This document shows positions 19,280 to 29,159 of a stretch of 64,000 bases of DNA, one piece after another. A program made the translations under genes and the position numbers. The notes beneath the pieces are model-generated. The model saw only the letters and a program-made list of their open reading frames with translations. It searched no databases and was not told where the DNA came from. The DNA comes from Leptospira jelokensis (GTDB taxonomy: Bacteria; Spirochaetota; Leptospiria; Leptospirales; Leptospiraceae): assembly GCF_004769635.1 (NCBI RefSeq), contig NZ_RQGH01000009.1:1-64000 (forward strand). The letters are read 5' to 3'. Positions within the stretch are counted from its first letter, which is position 1; every line of letters begins with the position of its first letter.

Positions 19280-20026
19280 TTAGAGTAAGTTCAATTCTTT
19301 TGCAGTTTTGACGAAAAGTTGAAACCCATCCAAGTTCTTTTTTTCGGGAATATAGTGTAACTCTTGTTTTAGGTAGCGATCCGTGATGGCAATGGGCAAT
19401 CGTTTTTCCTCACTGATGATACTCGGAAGTTCTTTTAACCCATATTCCAAAGCCGTCAAAAAAATCTGATTGTCCCAGCGTTTCCCTTTTGGATAAGCCC
19501 AAAACGCAAAACAGAAATAAAGACCTGTGATCCGATTCCACCATTCCGCGAGGTCCACAACTTGGTAACCGGGGACTGGGGTTTGGAGGAGTGCATGGTC
19601 ACCAAATAACAAATGGGAACCATTCCCTTTTTCCATCATTTCCGAAATCTCTTTTGCATCGGTTGGGATCACTTCAACGGTTTTTCCATATTCCAAGTGG
19701 AATAAACACTGTAAAAGGCAAACACTCGACCTTGAGCCTTTGTCAGTAAAAACTTGTTTGGGAACCCCTGTTTCCTTTTCATTTTGGAAAAATAAAACAG
19801 AGCGAACGATATCCTTCGCACAAACACCTACAATTTTGGTATGGTCGAACCTGTCTTCGTTCCGGATACATTCGATGGAAGACACAAGCGCACAGTCGAG
19901 TTCGCCCTTTTTTAAGAGCTCAATGAGGACACTTGGGTTCTCATATACGGGAAAAAATTCAGGAGACCTTTCAAAATAGAGGGTAAGCGGGCGCGCATTT
20001 AGGTGTTTTACGATGCCAATCTTCAT
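19280..20026 (-). CDS. mqnA: MqnA-type chorismate dehydratase (futalosine pathway)
   Basis: The 248-residue protein matches the MqnA/MqnD menaquinone family: it begins IGIVKHLNARPLTLYFE and has KKGELDCALVSSIECI, IVRSVLFF, GSRSSVCLLQCLF, LLFGDHAL, and DLAEWWNRITGLYFCFAFWA. MqnA removes water from chorismate at the start of the futalosine route to menaquinone. MqnD is a close relative in fold, but the N-terminal N-A-R-P-L pattern and length favour MqnA. Its start is supported by AAAGG 7-8 bases upstream and overlaps the cheR start region on the other strand. Confidence 0.8.
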   Translation of the reverse strand: MKIGIVKHLNARPLTLYFERSPEFFPVYENPSVLIELLKKGELDCALVSSIECIRNEDRFDHTKIVGVCAKDIVRSVLFFQNEKETGVPKQVFTDKGSRSSVCLLQCLFHLEYGKTVEVIPTDAKEISEMMEKGNGSHLLFGDHALLQTPVPGYQVVDLAEWWNRITGLYFCFAFWAYPKGKRWDNQIFLTALEYGLKELPSIISEEKRLPIAITDRYLKQELHYIPEKKNLDGFQLFVKTAKELNLL

Positions 20027-20957
20027 GAATGAACCTTTATTGGAAAAAACAACTTGTCAGATGGAAAAAACTCTGTTGAATCTTCGTGAGGGCAAATTGG
20101 ACTTTCGAACATCTTTAAACACAATCGGTGATGCCGAGTTTGAATTCATCAAAAATTTAGTGTACAAACAAGCAGGAATTTTCCTCGCTCCACACAAAAA
20201 GATCATGGTGCAATCTAGGCTGAATGCAAGGTTACGTACGCTTGGGATTCCTAGTTTTGAAGACTACGTGGCAAAACTGAAACAAGATCAAAACTTTGCG
20301 ACCCAAGAGATGCAGGAACTCATCAATCGCATAACAACGAATAAAACTGATTTTTTCCGTGAAAACCATCACTTTGAATTCTTAAAAAATGATTATTTCC
20401 CTCAATTGGAAAAACTTGTCGCAGAATCAGGTGCTCCAAAATCATTACGGATCTGGTGTTCGGCTTCTTCCACGGGTGAAGAACCATATTCCATTGCCAT
20501 CACTGTGTATGATTATTTCCAAAACAAACCCGGTTGGAATTGTAAAATCTATGCATCAGACATTGATACCCAAGTCTTAACCACTGCAAAAAAGGGAGTG
20601 TACCGGGATGATCGGTTGGAACCTGTCTCCGAGGCCTTAAAGAAAAAACATTTTAACGAATTCAAAGAAAAAGACCATATTTACTTTGAAGTGAAACCTC
20701 ACCTTAAGGCACTTGTTGACTTTCGCCAAATCAATTTGCTGCATTTTCCATTTCCGATTACAGACAAACTTGATTTGATCTTTTGTAGGAATGTTGTGAT
20801 CTACTTTGACAAACCCACGCAAAAAACCTTATTCCAAAATTTTGAAGTGAGTTTAAAACCAAAAGGGTATTTGATCCTTGGCCATTCAGAAACCATGTTT
20901 GGGATCTCAGACCAATTCAAATTCCTTGGTCATACCATTTACCAAAAGAAAGTATAG
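20013..20957 (+). CDS. cheR: Chemotaxis protein methyltransferase CheR
   Basis: CheR methylates glutamates on chemoreceptors using S-adenosylmethionine. The 314-residue protein has the CheR N-terminal domain (EFEFIKNLVYKQAGIFLAP, RLNARLRTLGIPSFEDYVA, RITTNKTDFFREN) and a SAM-binding domain (LRIWCSASSTGEEPYSIA, KIYASDIDTQVL, DLIFCRNVVIYFD, LILGHSE). ATG 20013 is preceded by AGGTG at 7 bases; ATG 20025 is an alternative. Its start overlaps the mqnA start by 14 bases on the opposite strand, so its promoter must lie inside mqnA. No other chemotaxis gene is in the window. Confidence 0.93.
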   Translation: MPIFMNEPLLEKTTCQMEKTLLNLREGKLDFRTSLNTIGDAEFEFIKNLVYKQAGIFLAPHKKIMVQSRLNARLRTLGIPSFEDYVAKLKQDQNFATQEMQELINRITTNKTDFFRENHHFEFLKNDYFPQLEKLVAESGAPKSLRIWCSASSTGEEPYSIAITVYDYFQNKPGWNCKIYASDIDTQVLTTAKKGVYRDDRLEPVSEALKKKHFNEFKEKDHIYFEVKPHLKALVDFRQINLLHFPFPITDKLDLIFCRNVVIYFDKPTQKTLFQNFEVSLKPKGYLILGHSETMFGISDQFKFLGHTIYQKKV

Positions 20958-20962
20958 TTGGA

Positions 20963-21475
20963 TTAGTCTTCCATCACCCAAAGTTTTTTTAGGTCTTCCC
21001 ACATTTGGTAAGGTTCGTAGATGACAATCCTTGTATTGGATAAAACATCAAGAAAACCCGCTTCATTGGGAAACCTAGGAACTATATGTTCGTGGATATG
21101 GGGGATGGAACCACCACTGTTTTTGCCAAGATTATAACCTGTATTAAACCCTTGCACCTTCCACTGTTTCTCTAAAATCCGCATGGTTTTTTGGGTTAAC
21201 TGATGAATGTCCAAGGCTTCTTCATCTGTAAGTTCCAAATAACTGATGATATGGCGCTTAGGAAAAATGATGATGTGCCCAGGGTTGTAAGGAAATAAAT
21301 TGATGGAAACAATGGATAGATCTGTTTCTGCAATGGTGAGGTTCGGGACAATTTCATTTCGATCCCTAACCCCACATAGGATGCATTCCACATTGGGTCT
21401 GTCCCCTTTGGCATATCCCAATTTCCCAACACTAAATAGGTTTTTACGTATGGAATGTTCTTCGAAGGAACTCAT
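20963..21475 (-). CDS. HIT family nucleotide hydrolase/phosphorylase
   Basis: A histidine-triad protein of 170 residues. The motif is HIHEHIVPR (near residue 120), preceded by [13 protein letters not shown], and the first half has ECILCGVRD, probably zinc-binding, and [18 protein letters not shown]. This arrangement (zinc-like CxxC near the N-terminus plus HxHxH) fits the Ap4A phosphorylase/hydrolase-like branch of the HIT family. I chose ATG 21475, where [12 protein letters not shown] begins; the frame is open up to 21514. It converges with cheR. Confidence 0.85.
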   Translation of the reverse strand: MSSFEEHSIRKNLFSVGKLGYAKGDRPNVECILCGVRDRNEIVPNLTIAETDLSIVSINLFPYNPGHIIIFPKRHIISYLELTDEEALDIHQLTQKTMRILEKQWKVQGFNTGYNLGKNSGGSIPHIHEHIVPRFPNEAGFLDVLSNTRIVIYEPYQMWEDLKKLWVMED

Positions 21476-21547
21476 CGATACTTTCAATCTCGGGGAAGGA
21501 TTAAAGGATTGCAAGGATTTTGACAGGAATACAGTAAGAAAGTAACA

Positions 21548-22492
21548 GTGTTAGAATCTCCCCACATACCCGTCCTCCCAAATGAAGTCATTGCCCTCTT
21601 ACAACAGACCAAAAACCCAAATCCAAAATGGTTTCTGGATGGAACGGCAGGAGAAGGTGGTCATTCCAAACTCATACTCAAAACCTTCCCCGAAGCAAAA
21701 TTAATCCTAATCGACCGTGATGCTGTGATGCTGGAACGAGCAAAAAAAGAAATCCAAAGGGAACTTGGCTCCCTTGAAAGAGTCCATGCCTTCCAAATGA
21801 ACTTTTCCGAGGTGGATGAGTCGATCCTTTCAGAAGTTGGTTGTGAAGGCCTTGATGGGGCACTTGTGGACCTTGGAGTTTCTCTCTTCCACTTCTTACA
21901 TTCAGGAAGGGGATTTACCTTTAAAAATGAAGAACCTTTGGACATGCGACTCGAACCACAAGTAGGGATGAAAACGGCAGCCGATGTCGTGAATTATAGC
22001 TCCATCCTCCATTTAAAAAAAGTATTTTGGGAATATGGAGAAGAAAGATGGGCTTTAAAAATTGCAAATAACATCGTACAGACGAGACACAAAAAAAAAT
22101 TTGAAACAAGTACTGACCTTGCCAAACTTGTGGAAGCATCCATTCCGAGGAAATTTTGGCCCAAAGAATCCCACCCCGCCACAAGGATCTTCCAGGCCCT
22201 AAGGATTGAAGTGAATGAAGAGCTTTTGCATGCTGATAAAGGGATTCGTGCCTTAGCAAAGGTTTTAAAGATTGGAGGTGTTCTTACTTGTATCTCCTTC
22301 CATTCATTGGAAGATCGCATTGTGAAGTGGACCTTTCGGGATCTAAAAGCAACTGACCATTTTGAAATCCTCACCAAAAAACCCATTTTACCCACCGACC
22401 AGGAAATCAGAGAAAACAGAGCTTCTCGGTCTGCAAAATTAAGAGGGCTAATGAAAATTGATCCGATAAAAGAAAGTAGATGGGAAAAATGA
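21548..22492 (+). CDS. rsmH: 16S rRNA (cytosine-1402 N4) methyltransferase RsmH
   Basis: RsmH (MraW) methylates C1402 in the decoding centre of 16S rRNA. The 314-residue protein begins [13 protein letters not shown], binds SAM with [15 protein letters not shown] and shows the family blocks [45 protein letters not shown] and [14 protein letters not shown]. The start is GTG 21548. It opens the cell wall/division run; no mraZ lies before it. Its end overlaps the next gene by 13 bases. Confidence 0.96.
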   Translation: MLESPHIPVLPNEVIALLQQTKNPNPKWFLDGTAGEGGHSKLILKTFPEAKLILIDRDAVMLERAKKEIQRELGSLERVHAFQMNFSEVDESILSEVGCEGLDGALVDLGVSLFHFLHSGRGFTFKNEEPLDMRLEPQVGMKTAADVVNYSSILHLKKVFWEYGEERWALKIANNIVQTRHKKKFETSTDLAKLVEASIPRKFWPKESHPATRIFQALRIEVNEELLHADKGIRALAKVLKIGGVLTCISFHSLEDRIVKWTFRDLKATDHFEILTKKPILPTDQEIRENRASRSAKLRGLMKIDPIKESRWEK

Positions 22493-22836
22493 CACATTCA
22501 ATCAAATCGATGCCAAAATTGGTATTTGATTTTTTGGAGCCAATCCAATCCTTGTTTGTCCTTTTTCCATTCCTTGGTTTTTTTTTCTTTCATGTGTGGC
22601 AAGGTTTAGAGAAAGCAAAACTGCAAAGGACAATCCATGAACGGAGTGCCACCAAAGAAGAGTTAAAGCGAAAAAATGACGAACTCAAAATTGGAATTGT
22701 ATCCTACACTTCCGCGGAACGCATTGAAACTTTATACCGAAGGACCTACCAATTTTTACCAATCAGTTTGGGTAACCGAACCGTTACCATTGAATTACCT
22801 CCCATTCCAGAATCACCATCCCAAGTGAAACCATGA
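22480..22836 (+). CDS. ftsL: FtsL-like small membrane protein
   Basis: The 118-residue protein has a short cytoplasmic start, one membrane segment (about residues 20-42, [19 protein letters not shown]) and a coiled-coil periplasmic stretch ([20 protein letters not shown]). Size, topology and place between rsmH and murE are those of FtsL, the divisome protein that works with FtsB and FtsQ. The sequence itself is too diverged to prove it, so the name rests on position and topology. It overlaps both neighbours, so translation is coupled. Confidence 0.7.
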   Translation: MGKMTHSIKSMPKLVFDFLEPIQSLFVLFPFLGFFFFHVWQGLEKAKLQRTIHERSATKEELKRKNDELKIGIVSYTSAERIETLYRRTYQFLPISLGNRTVTIELPPIPESPSQVKP

Positions 22837-24359
22837 AACTCGCAGATATCTTAAAAAAAATTCCTGAAATCAAACTCATCCAAGGTGAAGTAGGCCAAGA
22901 CATCCATTACATTTGGGCAGACAGCCGGAAATTAACAAGTTCAGATCTTTTTGTTTTACCTGATGGGAAAGAAGAAGTTTTAGAATCGTACATCCAGATG
23001 GCAAAGGAAAAGGGTTGCCAAGCGATTTTGGTTTCCAAACGACATTTCAAATTAAAAGGTTTGGAGTCAATAACCACCATATTGGAATCCGAAGACTCGT
23101 TAGGTGACCTTCATGGAAAGATCGCTTCGTTATTAGCCGGTTATCCTTCTAAAAAATTAAAAGTTATAGGGATCACTGGCACAAATGGAAAAACTTCCCT
23201 CACATTTATTTTATTTCATATCGCAAGAAAACTTGGGAAAAAGGCAGCACTGATTGGAACTGTCCAAATCCAAATATTAGACCGGATCTTAGAATCAGGG
23301 TACACAACACCTGACGCTTCTTCACTTAACTTGTTACTAAAGGAGATGTTAGAAGAAGGTGTGGAATATGTGTTTATGGAGATGAGTAGCCATGGATTGA
23401 AATTAGGGAGAGTGGCTGGTGTGGAAATCACATGCGCTGGATTTACGAACCTTACACAAGACCACTTAGATTTCCATGAAAGTATGGAAGATTACTTCGA
23501 AAGCAAATTTAAAATTTTCCAACTCCTGGAACAATCATCAGTCAAAAACAAATTTGGACTTGTGGCAGGAGATGTTTCCTTTGGTGATCGGATGATCCAA
23601 AAAATCAGAGAGGCCAAACTCAAATCCCCCATATATATCTTAGGAAAATCGGGCGAATTCCATTATAGTAATACAAAATTATCCTTACTCGGCAGTGAAT
23701 ACCGTTTCCATAAGAAAGAGAAAAATCTACCATTTATTGAAGTACGAAGTGTTCGTACCAATTTACTTGGAAATTTTAATGTATTTAACACAGCCTTTGC
23801 CTTATCCATTGCCTATGAATTAGGATTTCCCTGGGAAGAAGTAGTTTCTGCAATGGAATCCATTCCCACAGTTCCAGGTCGATTCCATGTGGTTCCTTAT
23901 CCAGATCGTTCTAGGATCGCGGTTGTCGACTATGCCCATACACCAGATGCCCTTGAGAACATCTTAAAAAGTTGTGTAGAAATCGGACCAAAACAACTCA
24001 TCTGTTTGTTCGGGTGTGGTGGGGACAGGGACAGAACCAAACGCCCACAAATGGCAAAGATTGCAGAAACTTACGCTGATTATGTGATCCTCACTTCTGA
24101 CAATCCTAGAACGGAAAATCCTGAATCCATTTTGGATGAAATCGAGTCAGGTTTTTCCAGAGGATTCAAACGATATGAAAAAATAACGGATAGAAAAATT
24201 GCAATTGATAAAGCCGTTTCCCTTCTCGATAAAGATGGAATTTTGGTAGTAGCAGGCAAAGGGCATGAAACCTACCAAATCATCGGGAAAGAAAAAACAA
24301 AATTTGTTGATTTTGAAGAATTAGAGAAAGCTTTTATAAATTTGAATAGCGGAAGATAG
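22833..24359 (+). CDS. murE: UDP-MurNAc-tripeptide synthetase MurE
   Basis: MurE adds the third amino acid to UDP-MurNAc-L-Ala-D-Glu. The 508-residue ligase shows [18 protein letters not shown] (ATP loop), [37 protein letters not shown] and [19 protein letters not shown]. The SDNPRTENP motif contains DNPR, the signature of enzymes that add meso-diaminopimelate. The gene overlaps the ftsL-like gene by 4 bases, and no ftsI/pbp gene separates the two, unlike the E. coli order. Confidence 0.96.
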   Translation: MKLADILKKIPEIKLIQGEVGQDIHYIWADSRKLTSSDLFVLPDGKEEVLESYIQMAKEKGCQAILVSKRHFKLKGLESITTILESEDSLGDLHGKIASLLAGYPSKKLKVIGITGTNGKTSLTFILFHIARKLGKKAALIGTVQIQILDRILESGYTTPDASSLNLLLKEMLEEGVEYVFMEMSSHGLKLGRVAGVEITCAGFTNLTQDHLDFHESMEDYFESKFKIFQLLEQSSVKNKFGLVAGDVSFGDRMIQKIREAKLKSPIYILGKSGEFHYSNTKLSLLGSEYRFHKKEKNLPFIEVRSVRTNLLGNFNVFNTAFALSIAYELGFPWEEVVSAMESIPTVPGRFHVVPYPDRSRIAVVDYAHTPDALENILKSCVEIGPKQLICLFGCGGDRDRTKRPQMAKIAETYADYVILTSDNPRTENPESILDEIESGFSRGFKRYEKITDRKIAIDKAVSLLDKDGILVVAGKGHETYQIIGKEKTKFVDFEELEKAFINLNSGR

Positions 24360-24369
24360 AGGATACAGT

Positions 24370-25482
24370 ATGTTCCAATGGATTTATGAATCATTTGGTA
24401 ATGATTATGGTTTTTTACGAGTGTTTAGTTATGTAACACTCCGAGCAATGATGGCTGGCCTCACATCCATGTTCATCACCTTTATCTTTGGAAAATCGTT
24501 AATTTCCTTTTTATTGTCTTTGAAATTTCGTGAGTCTGTACGAAATGATGGGCCACAATCCCATGCTACCAAATCGGGAACACCGACAATGGGTGGACTG
24601 ATCATGATTTTATCTCTTACCATCTCCACACTGTTATGGGGAAACTTATCCAATTTAAATGTGATTTTACTTTTGGTTTCTGCGATCCTTTTTGCCGGAC
24701 TTGGATTTACAGATGATTATATGAAATCGGTGAAAAAAATCAAAGGAGGGATGCGGGCCCGTACGAAATTCATTGTGACCATTGTTTTTGCCGTGACCAT
24801 CACCACTTTATATTTTTATTTCACGGGAAAATCCAACACAAATGGAAACAAAGGGATTGTATTTACCATTACTGATTTGTTTTTACCTTTTGTAAAGGGA
24901 CCAGTTTGGAATTTAGGATTCCTTGCAGTACCATTCGCTATACTCGTGTTAATCGGTAGTTCCCATGCCGTGAATTTGACCGATGGATTGGATGGTTTGG
25001 CTTCGGGAACGGTTGTAATATCCACAGCCACTTTTGCCTTGATATCCTATGTATCGGGTACACCTTCTGCTGCAAATTATTTACACATTCCTTACCTTCC
25101 TGGTTCCCACGAATACTCTGTTTTTCTTGCAGGACTCTCAGGTGCCTTATTAGGTTTTTTGTGGTTCAATTGCCACCCTGCCCAAGTATTTATGGGAGAC
25201 ACTGGTTCACTCTTTTTAGGTTCCACATTGGGTTTAGTGGCCATCATGTTAAAAAAAGAAATACTACTCGTGATCCTAGGTGGAATCTTTGTTGCGGAAG
25301 CAGTGAGTGTGATATTACAAGTTGGTTCTTTTAAACTCACTGGAAAACGTATCTTTAAAATGGCTCCTCTCCACCATCATTTTGAACTCATTGGTTGGTC
25401 AGAGGAAAAAGTTGTGATCCGATTTTGGATCATTGGAATCATCCTCGCGATCATCACACTTTCAACATTAAAAATCCAATAA
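24370..25482 (+). CDS. mraY: Phospho-N-acetylmuramoyl-pentapeptide transferase MraY
   Basis: MraY moves phospho-MurNAc-pentapeptide onto undecaprenyl phosphate, forming lipid I at the inner membrane. The 370-residue polytopic protein has [16 protein letters not shown], the aspartate-rich [42 protein letters not shown] and [13 protein letters not shown], covering the substrate and magnesium sites. Its stop overlaps the ftsW start as TAATG. Confidence 0.97.
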   Translation: MFQWIYESFGNDYGFLRVFSYVTLRAMMAGLTSMFITFIFGKSLISFLLSLKFRESVRNDGPQSHATKSGTPTMGGLIMILSLTISTLLWGNLSNLNVILLLVSAILFAGLGFTDDYMKSVKKIKGGMRARTKFIVTIVFAVTITTLYFYFTGKSNTNGNKGIVFTITDLFLPFVKGPVWNLGFLAVPFAILVLIGSSHAVNLTDGLDGLASGTVVISTATFALISYVSGTPSAANYLHIPYLPGSHEYSVFLAGLSGALLGFLWFNCHPAQVFMGDTGSLFLGSTLGLVAIMLKKEILLVILGGIFVAEAVSVILQVGSFKLTGKRIFKMAPLHHHFELIGWSEEKVVIRFWIIGIILAIITLSTLKIQ

Positions 25483-26630
25483 TGGAATTGATTCGTTCCA
25501 TAAAATCCATATTGAGAATTGGTTCATCAAGGTTTGATGGACCATTATTATTTTCGATGTTTTTATTATTTGGAATCGGCATCATTGTGATGTTTAGTGC
25601 ATCTGTCATTCCTGCGGAACGCGAGTTTTCAGATTCTTATTATTATCTAAAAAAACAACTGTTATGGGGTGGGATTGGAATTTTTTTATTCCTCATTTTT
25701 TGTCAGATTCCCTATCAGTTTTTGGTAAAGTGGTCTTTTGTATTTTCCTTACTGAGTTTGCTATTACTCGTTGCAGTGTTTGTCCCAGGGCTCGGCAAAT
25801 CAGTAGGAACCAGTTATGGTAGGAGTTTCAATCGTTGGATCCAAATCGCAGGATTCCAAATCCAACCTTCTGAATTTTCAAAAATTAGTATCTTACTCTT
25901 TTCCTCTTATTTTTTTTATAATTTTGATTTTAAGAAAATCAAATGGGACAGAAAAAAAATCATCTCACTCGTTGTTATCTTTTTAACACTTTTACTCATT
26001 GTGATTGAACCTGCCTTTGGAACCACTGTTGAATTACTTTTAGTTTTATTTTTCTTTGTTTTGCTAGCTGGTTTTCCATTGAAACGACTTTTTATTTTAG
26101 GTGCTTCTGTGATTCCACTTCTTGTGGTACTTGTGACCCAGGTAGGTTACCGGAAAAAACGTTTAGAGATTTGGCTTGATCCTTATAAATTCCGGTTTGA
26201 TGAAGGCCACCAATTGGTCACTAGTTTTCGGGCTTTTTTTGATGGGTCAACAACAGGGAAGGCTGTTGGAACAGGTTATGCACACAGATATCTCGCGTAC
26301 AGCCATACAGACTTTGTTTTATCATCCTTTGTCGAAGATTTTGGATTTCTTGGGTTCCTATTTTTTATCCTCGTCGTAATCTTTCTTATGGTGCGTATCT
26401 TTTTATTATTAGAACGAACGAAAGACAAACTAGGATTTTTTTTGGGTTCAGGGATTCTCATTCTATTTGGATTCCAAACCATTTTAAATTTATTTGTGAT
26501 CACAGGGATTGTACCTGTGACAGGGATTTCCCTTCCTTTTATGAGTTATGGTGGGTCGTCACTGCTTACAATTTTCATCCTCTTCGGAATTCTTGCCAAC
26601 ATTACAAGTAAAGAGAATTTGGTCGTATGA
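25482..26630 (+). CDS. ftsW: FtsW-type lipid II polymerase (SEDS family)
   Basis: The 382-residue SEDS protein has about ten membrane helices. FtsW-type members polymerise lipid II with a class B PBP partner. Visible blocks are VMFSASVIPA, RWIQIAGFQIQPSEFSKI, EPAFGTTVELLLV, YLAYSHTDFVLSSFVEDFG and GISLPFMSYGGSSLL. I call FtsW and not RodA because of its position between mraY and murG. I chose ATG 25482, which overlaps the mraY stop. The usual partner ftsI is not in this window. Confidence 0.93.
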   Translation: MELIRSIKSILRIGSSRFDGPLLFSMFLLFGIGIIVMFSASVIPAEREFSDSYYYLKKQLLWGGIGIFLFLIFCQIPYQFLVKWSFVFSLLSLLLLVAVFVPGLGKSVGTSYGRSFNRWIQIAGFQIQPSEFSKISILLFSSYFFYNFDFKKIKWDRKKIISLVVIFLTLLLIVIEPAFGTTVELLLVLFFFVLLAGFPLKRLFILGASVIPLLVVLVTQVGYRKKRLEIWLDPYKFRFDEGHQLVTSFRAFFDGSTTGKAVGTGYAHRYLAYSHTDFVLSSFVEDFGFLGFLFFILVVIFLMVRIFLLLERTKDKLGFFLGSGILILFGFQTILNLFVITGIVPVTGISLPFMSYGGSSLLTIFILFGILANITSKENLVV

Positions 26631-27712
26631 GTGGATCTGTCGTAATTGCAGCGGGTGGGACTGGAGGTCATATTTCTCCAGGAGTGGCTCTTGCCGAAAT
26701 TTTAAGTGAAAAAGCAAATGTGTTTGGATTTGAAAACGTTTACATCCATTCTCTTGTCAGAAACAAAAATAACCCAGATCTTTTGCAACCACCTTGTGAA
26801 GTATTATGGCACAATGTACCACAACTAGGTGGTCTAAAAACAATCTTCTATCCAGTTTTATTTTTGATCCCTTTTATCAAAACTGTCTTACAATTTCGAC
26901 GTTTGCACGTGAACGCAGTCATTGGCATGGGTGGGTATTCAAGTTTACCTGCGATCCTTTATGCCATTTTATTTCGTAAGCCATTGTATTTATGTGAACA
27001 AAACTGTGTTCCAGGAAAAATCACGAGGGTCTTCTCCAAATTCTCCAAAAAAATTGCCTTTAGTTTTCCTTTAGCCGAAGAGTTCCAAATCCCTGGCAAA
27101 ACGATTGGAAACCCAATCCGTGGTCGTGTCATTCCTGAACATTTAAATATCAGACAAAATGAAAATCTCCATGAAGGAAAAAAGAATACAATCAACGTTC
27201 TTGTGTTAGGTGGCTCTCAAGGAGCAAGGCAATTAAACCAGATGATTCTTAAAACAATGGAAAACTCTGAAATTGCCTCCAAATATAAATTTCGATTGTT
27301 GACTGGAACAAACCTTTATGAAGAAACAAAAAGTCGGGCAAATGATGGTGCAGAGATCATATCCTATGCAAATGATATGAAACCTAATTACGAATGGGCC
27401 AATTTAGTAGTGGCAAGGTCAGGAGCTGGGGTCGTAGCAGAGTGTTTGGTTTTTGGATTGCCCATGATCCTTATCCCATATCCGTTTGCCGCAGATAACC
27501 ACCAAAAGGCGAATGCCGATTATTTAGAGAAAGAAGGGGCAGCAGTCACCATCCATTCTACAAGTGATGACCCAACACCTCTTGTTAAGTATTTATTGTC
27601 TTGGAAAGACCATTCAGAAGTTTTAAGAGAAATGGGTCACGTGAGTTTGGCTCTGTCAAATGTAAATGCCGCTTACCAAACCGTTTCCTATTTTTTTTCT
27701 GAAGCAAAGTAG
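26627..27712 (+). CDS. murG: UDP-GlcNAc:lipid I N-acetylglucosaminyltransferase MurG
   Basis: MurG makes lipid II on the inner face of the cytoplasmic membrane. The 361-residue protein begins with the glycine loop AAGGTGGHISPGVALAE, then VIGMGGYSSLPAILYA, LCEQNCVPGKITR, VLGGSQGARQLN and the donor-site region VVARSGAGVVAECLVFGLP and IPYPFAADNHQKANADYLE. Start and ftsW stop overlap as ATGA, so translation is coupled. Confidence 0.96.
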   Translation: MSGSVVIAAGGTGGHISPGVALAEILSEKANVFGFENVYIHSLVRNKNNPDLLQPPCEVLWHNVPQLGGLKTIFYPVLFLIPFIKTVLQFRRLHVNAVIGMGGYSSLPAILYAILFRKPLYLCEQNCVPGKITRVFSKFSKKIAFSFPLAEEFQIPGKTIGNPIRGRVIPEHLNIRQNENLHEGKKNTINVLVLGGSQGARQLNQMILKTMENSEIASKYKFRLLTGTNLYEETKSRANDGAEIISYANDMKPNYEWANLVVARSGAGVVAECLVFGLPMILIPYPFAADNHQKANADYLEKEGAAVTIHSTSDDPTPLVKYLLSWKDHSEVLREMGHVSLALSNVNAAYQTVSYFFSEAK

Positions 27713-27725
27713 GACAGGGTAACAA

Positions 27726-29150
27726 GTGAAAGGTCCGATATTATTTTTAGGAATCGGTGGGAGTGGGATGTCTAGTCTTGCCCATATGGCCCTCGACTTA
27801 GAAATCCCAGTCATCGGTTACGACAAAAAAAGTTCGGAAGCCACTGAATTTTTACAAGAACGGGGAAGCACCATTTACCATTCGATTGAAACAATTCCTC
27901 TGGATGGAATGCAAATGGTTGTCTATAGTTCGGCGATCAATGATAAACACAAAGATGTTTTTGATACTATCAAGGGACTTGGGATTCCTTTGAAACATCG
28001 ATCTGAGTTTATGCACTTACTTGTATCCAAACAAAAATCTATTTCTGTTGCCGGTAGCCATGGGAAAACATCCACAACCACAATGGTATCCCAAATCCTA
28101 ACAGAAAAGGGATTTGATCCGACCATCATGATTGGCGGTGATACAAGTTTACTTCAAAAACGTGGTGGAAAAATCGGATCTGGAAATTTTGCTGTTTATG
28201 AATCAGATGAATCTGATGGGACCTTCCTTGGGCATAAAGCGGAATATAGACTCCTCACGAATATTGACAATGACCATCTTGATTACTATAAAACTCGAGA
28301 AAGGTTAGAAGATGCATTTTTTGAATACATGGGATTCCAATCAGCCGGAGAAACCATTCTCTTTTGTGGTGACCCTGGAATCAAAGCGGTTCTGCAATCA
28401 AAACACAAAGACTTAGCTTTTCATAAAGGATTCCACATAAGCCTTCTCGTCACAGAAGATATTGTAAAAGAAGAGTGGTTCCAAAATTTACAAAACCATT
28501 GGGCAAATCAAATCACAACGATTCTCTACAAATTAGGAAAGGACGAATTAACATTTCAATTAGGAAATGAAACGTATCGATTAACATTGCCATACCCTGG
28601 TGTTCATTACCTGACCAATGGACTTGTGGCACTCACTTGTGCATTCAGGATTGGTATCAGTCCAAATGATTCCATTGCAATCCTCTCGCGTTACATTGGA
28701 GTGAAACGGCGCCAAGAAATCTTAGGCCAGTGGAAAGCTGTGACTGTGGTAGATGATTATGGCCACCATCCTACGGAAATCAAAATGGTCATCCAATCCT
28801 TGAAAGACAAACACGCAACCAAAGGCAAACTCCATGTTCTGTTCCAACCACATCGTTTTACGAGAACAAAATTATTATTAGAAGACCTCGCAAATTCACT
28901 ATTAGGTGCAGACTTTCTATATTTACTGCCTATCTATTCGGCAGGAGAAACTCCAATACCAGGAATCACGTCGATGAGTTTTTTACCATTTTTAGAGGCA
29001 AATCCTCCAAAAATGCTAAGTGGGGAACTCACGGCAGATTTAGAAATATTAAAACAAAATTTAAAACCAGGAGATCTGCTCTTGTGTTTAGGTGCAGGGA
29101 ATGTGAGAGACTGGGGTGTAAGTTTGCTATCAGAACCCGAAGCCAGGTGA
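27726..29150 (+). CDS. murC: UDP-N-acetylmuramate-L-alanine ligase MurC
   Basis: MurC starts the stem peptide by adding L-alanine to UDP-MurNAc. The 474-residue protein opens with LFLGIGGSGMSSLAHMAL, carries the ATP loop VAGSHGKTSTTTMVSQIL and has YESDESDGTFL, LTNIDNDHLDYY, VDDYGHHPTEIK and LFQPHRFTRTKLLLEDLA. The GTG start at 27726 follows murG by 13 bp. It ends the plus-strand cell wall operon; the stop faces purK with a 9-bp gap and no obvious terminator. Confidence 0.96.
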   Translation: MKGPILFLGIGGSGMSSLAHMALDLEIPVIGYDKKSSEATEFLQERGSTIYHSIETIPLDGMQMVVYSSAINDKHKDVFDTIKGLGIPLKHRSEFMHLLVSKQKSISVAGSHGKTSTTTMVSQILTEKGFDPTIMIGGDTSLLQKRGGKIGSGNFAVYESDESDGTFLGHKAEYRLLTNIDNDHLDYYKTRERLEDAFFEYMGFQSAGETILFCGDPGIKAVLQSKHKDLAFHKGFHISLLVTEDIVKEEWFQNLQNHWANQITTILYKLGKDELTFQLGNETYRLTLPYPGVHYLTNGLVALTCAFRIGISPNDSIAILSRYIGVKRRQEILGQWKAVTVVDDYGHHPTEIKMVIQSLKDKHATKGKLHVLFQPHRFTRTKLLLEDLANSLLGADFLYLLPIYSAGETPIPGITSMSFLPFLEANPPKMLSGELTADLEILKQNLKPGDLLLCLGAGNVRDWGVSLLSEPEAR

Positions 29151-29159
29151 ATTTTTTCG

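Noticed and set aside
21515..21547. TTGACA followed 17 bases later by TAACAG before rsmH
   Set aside because: The second element would sit on the GTG start, so the mRNA would begin inside the gene; the match is likely chance or the start is further in.
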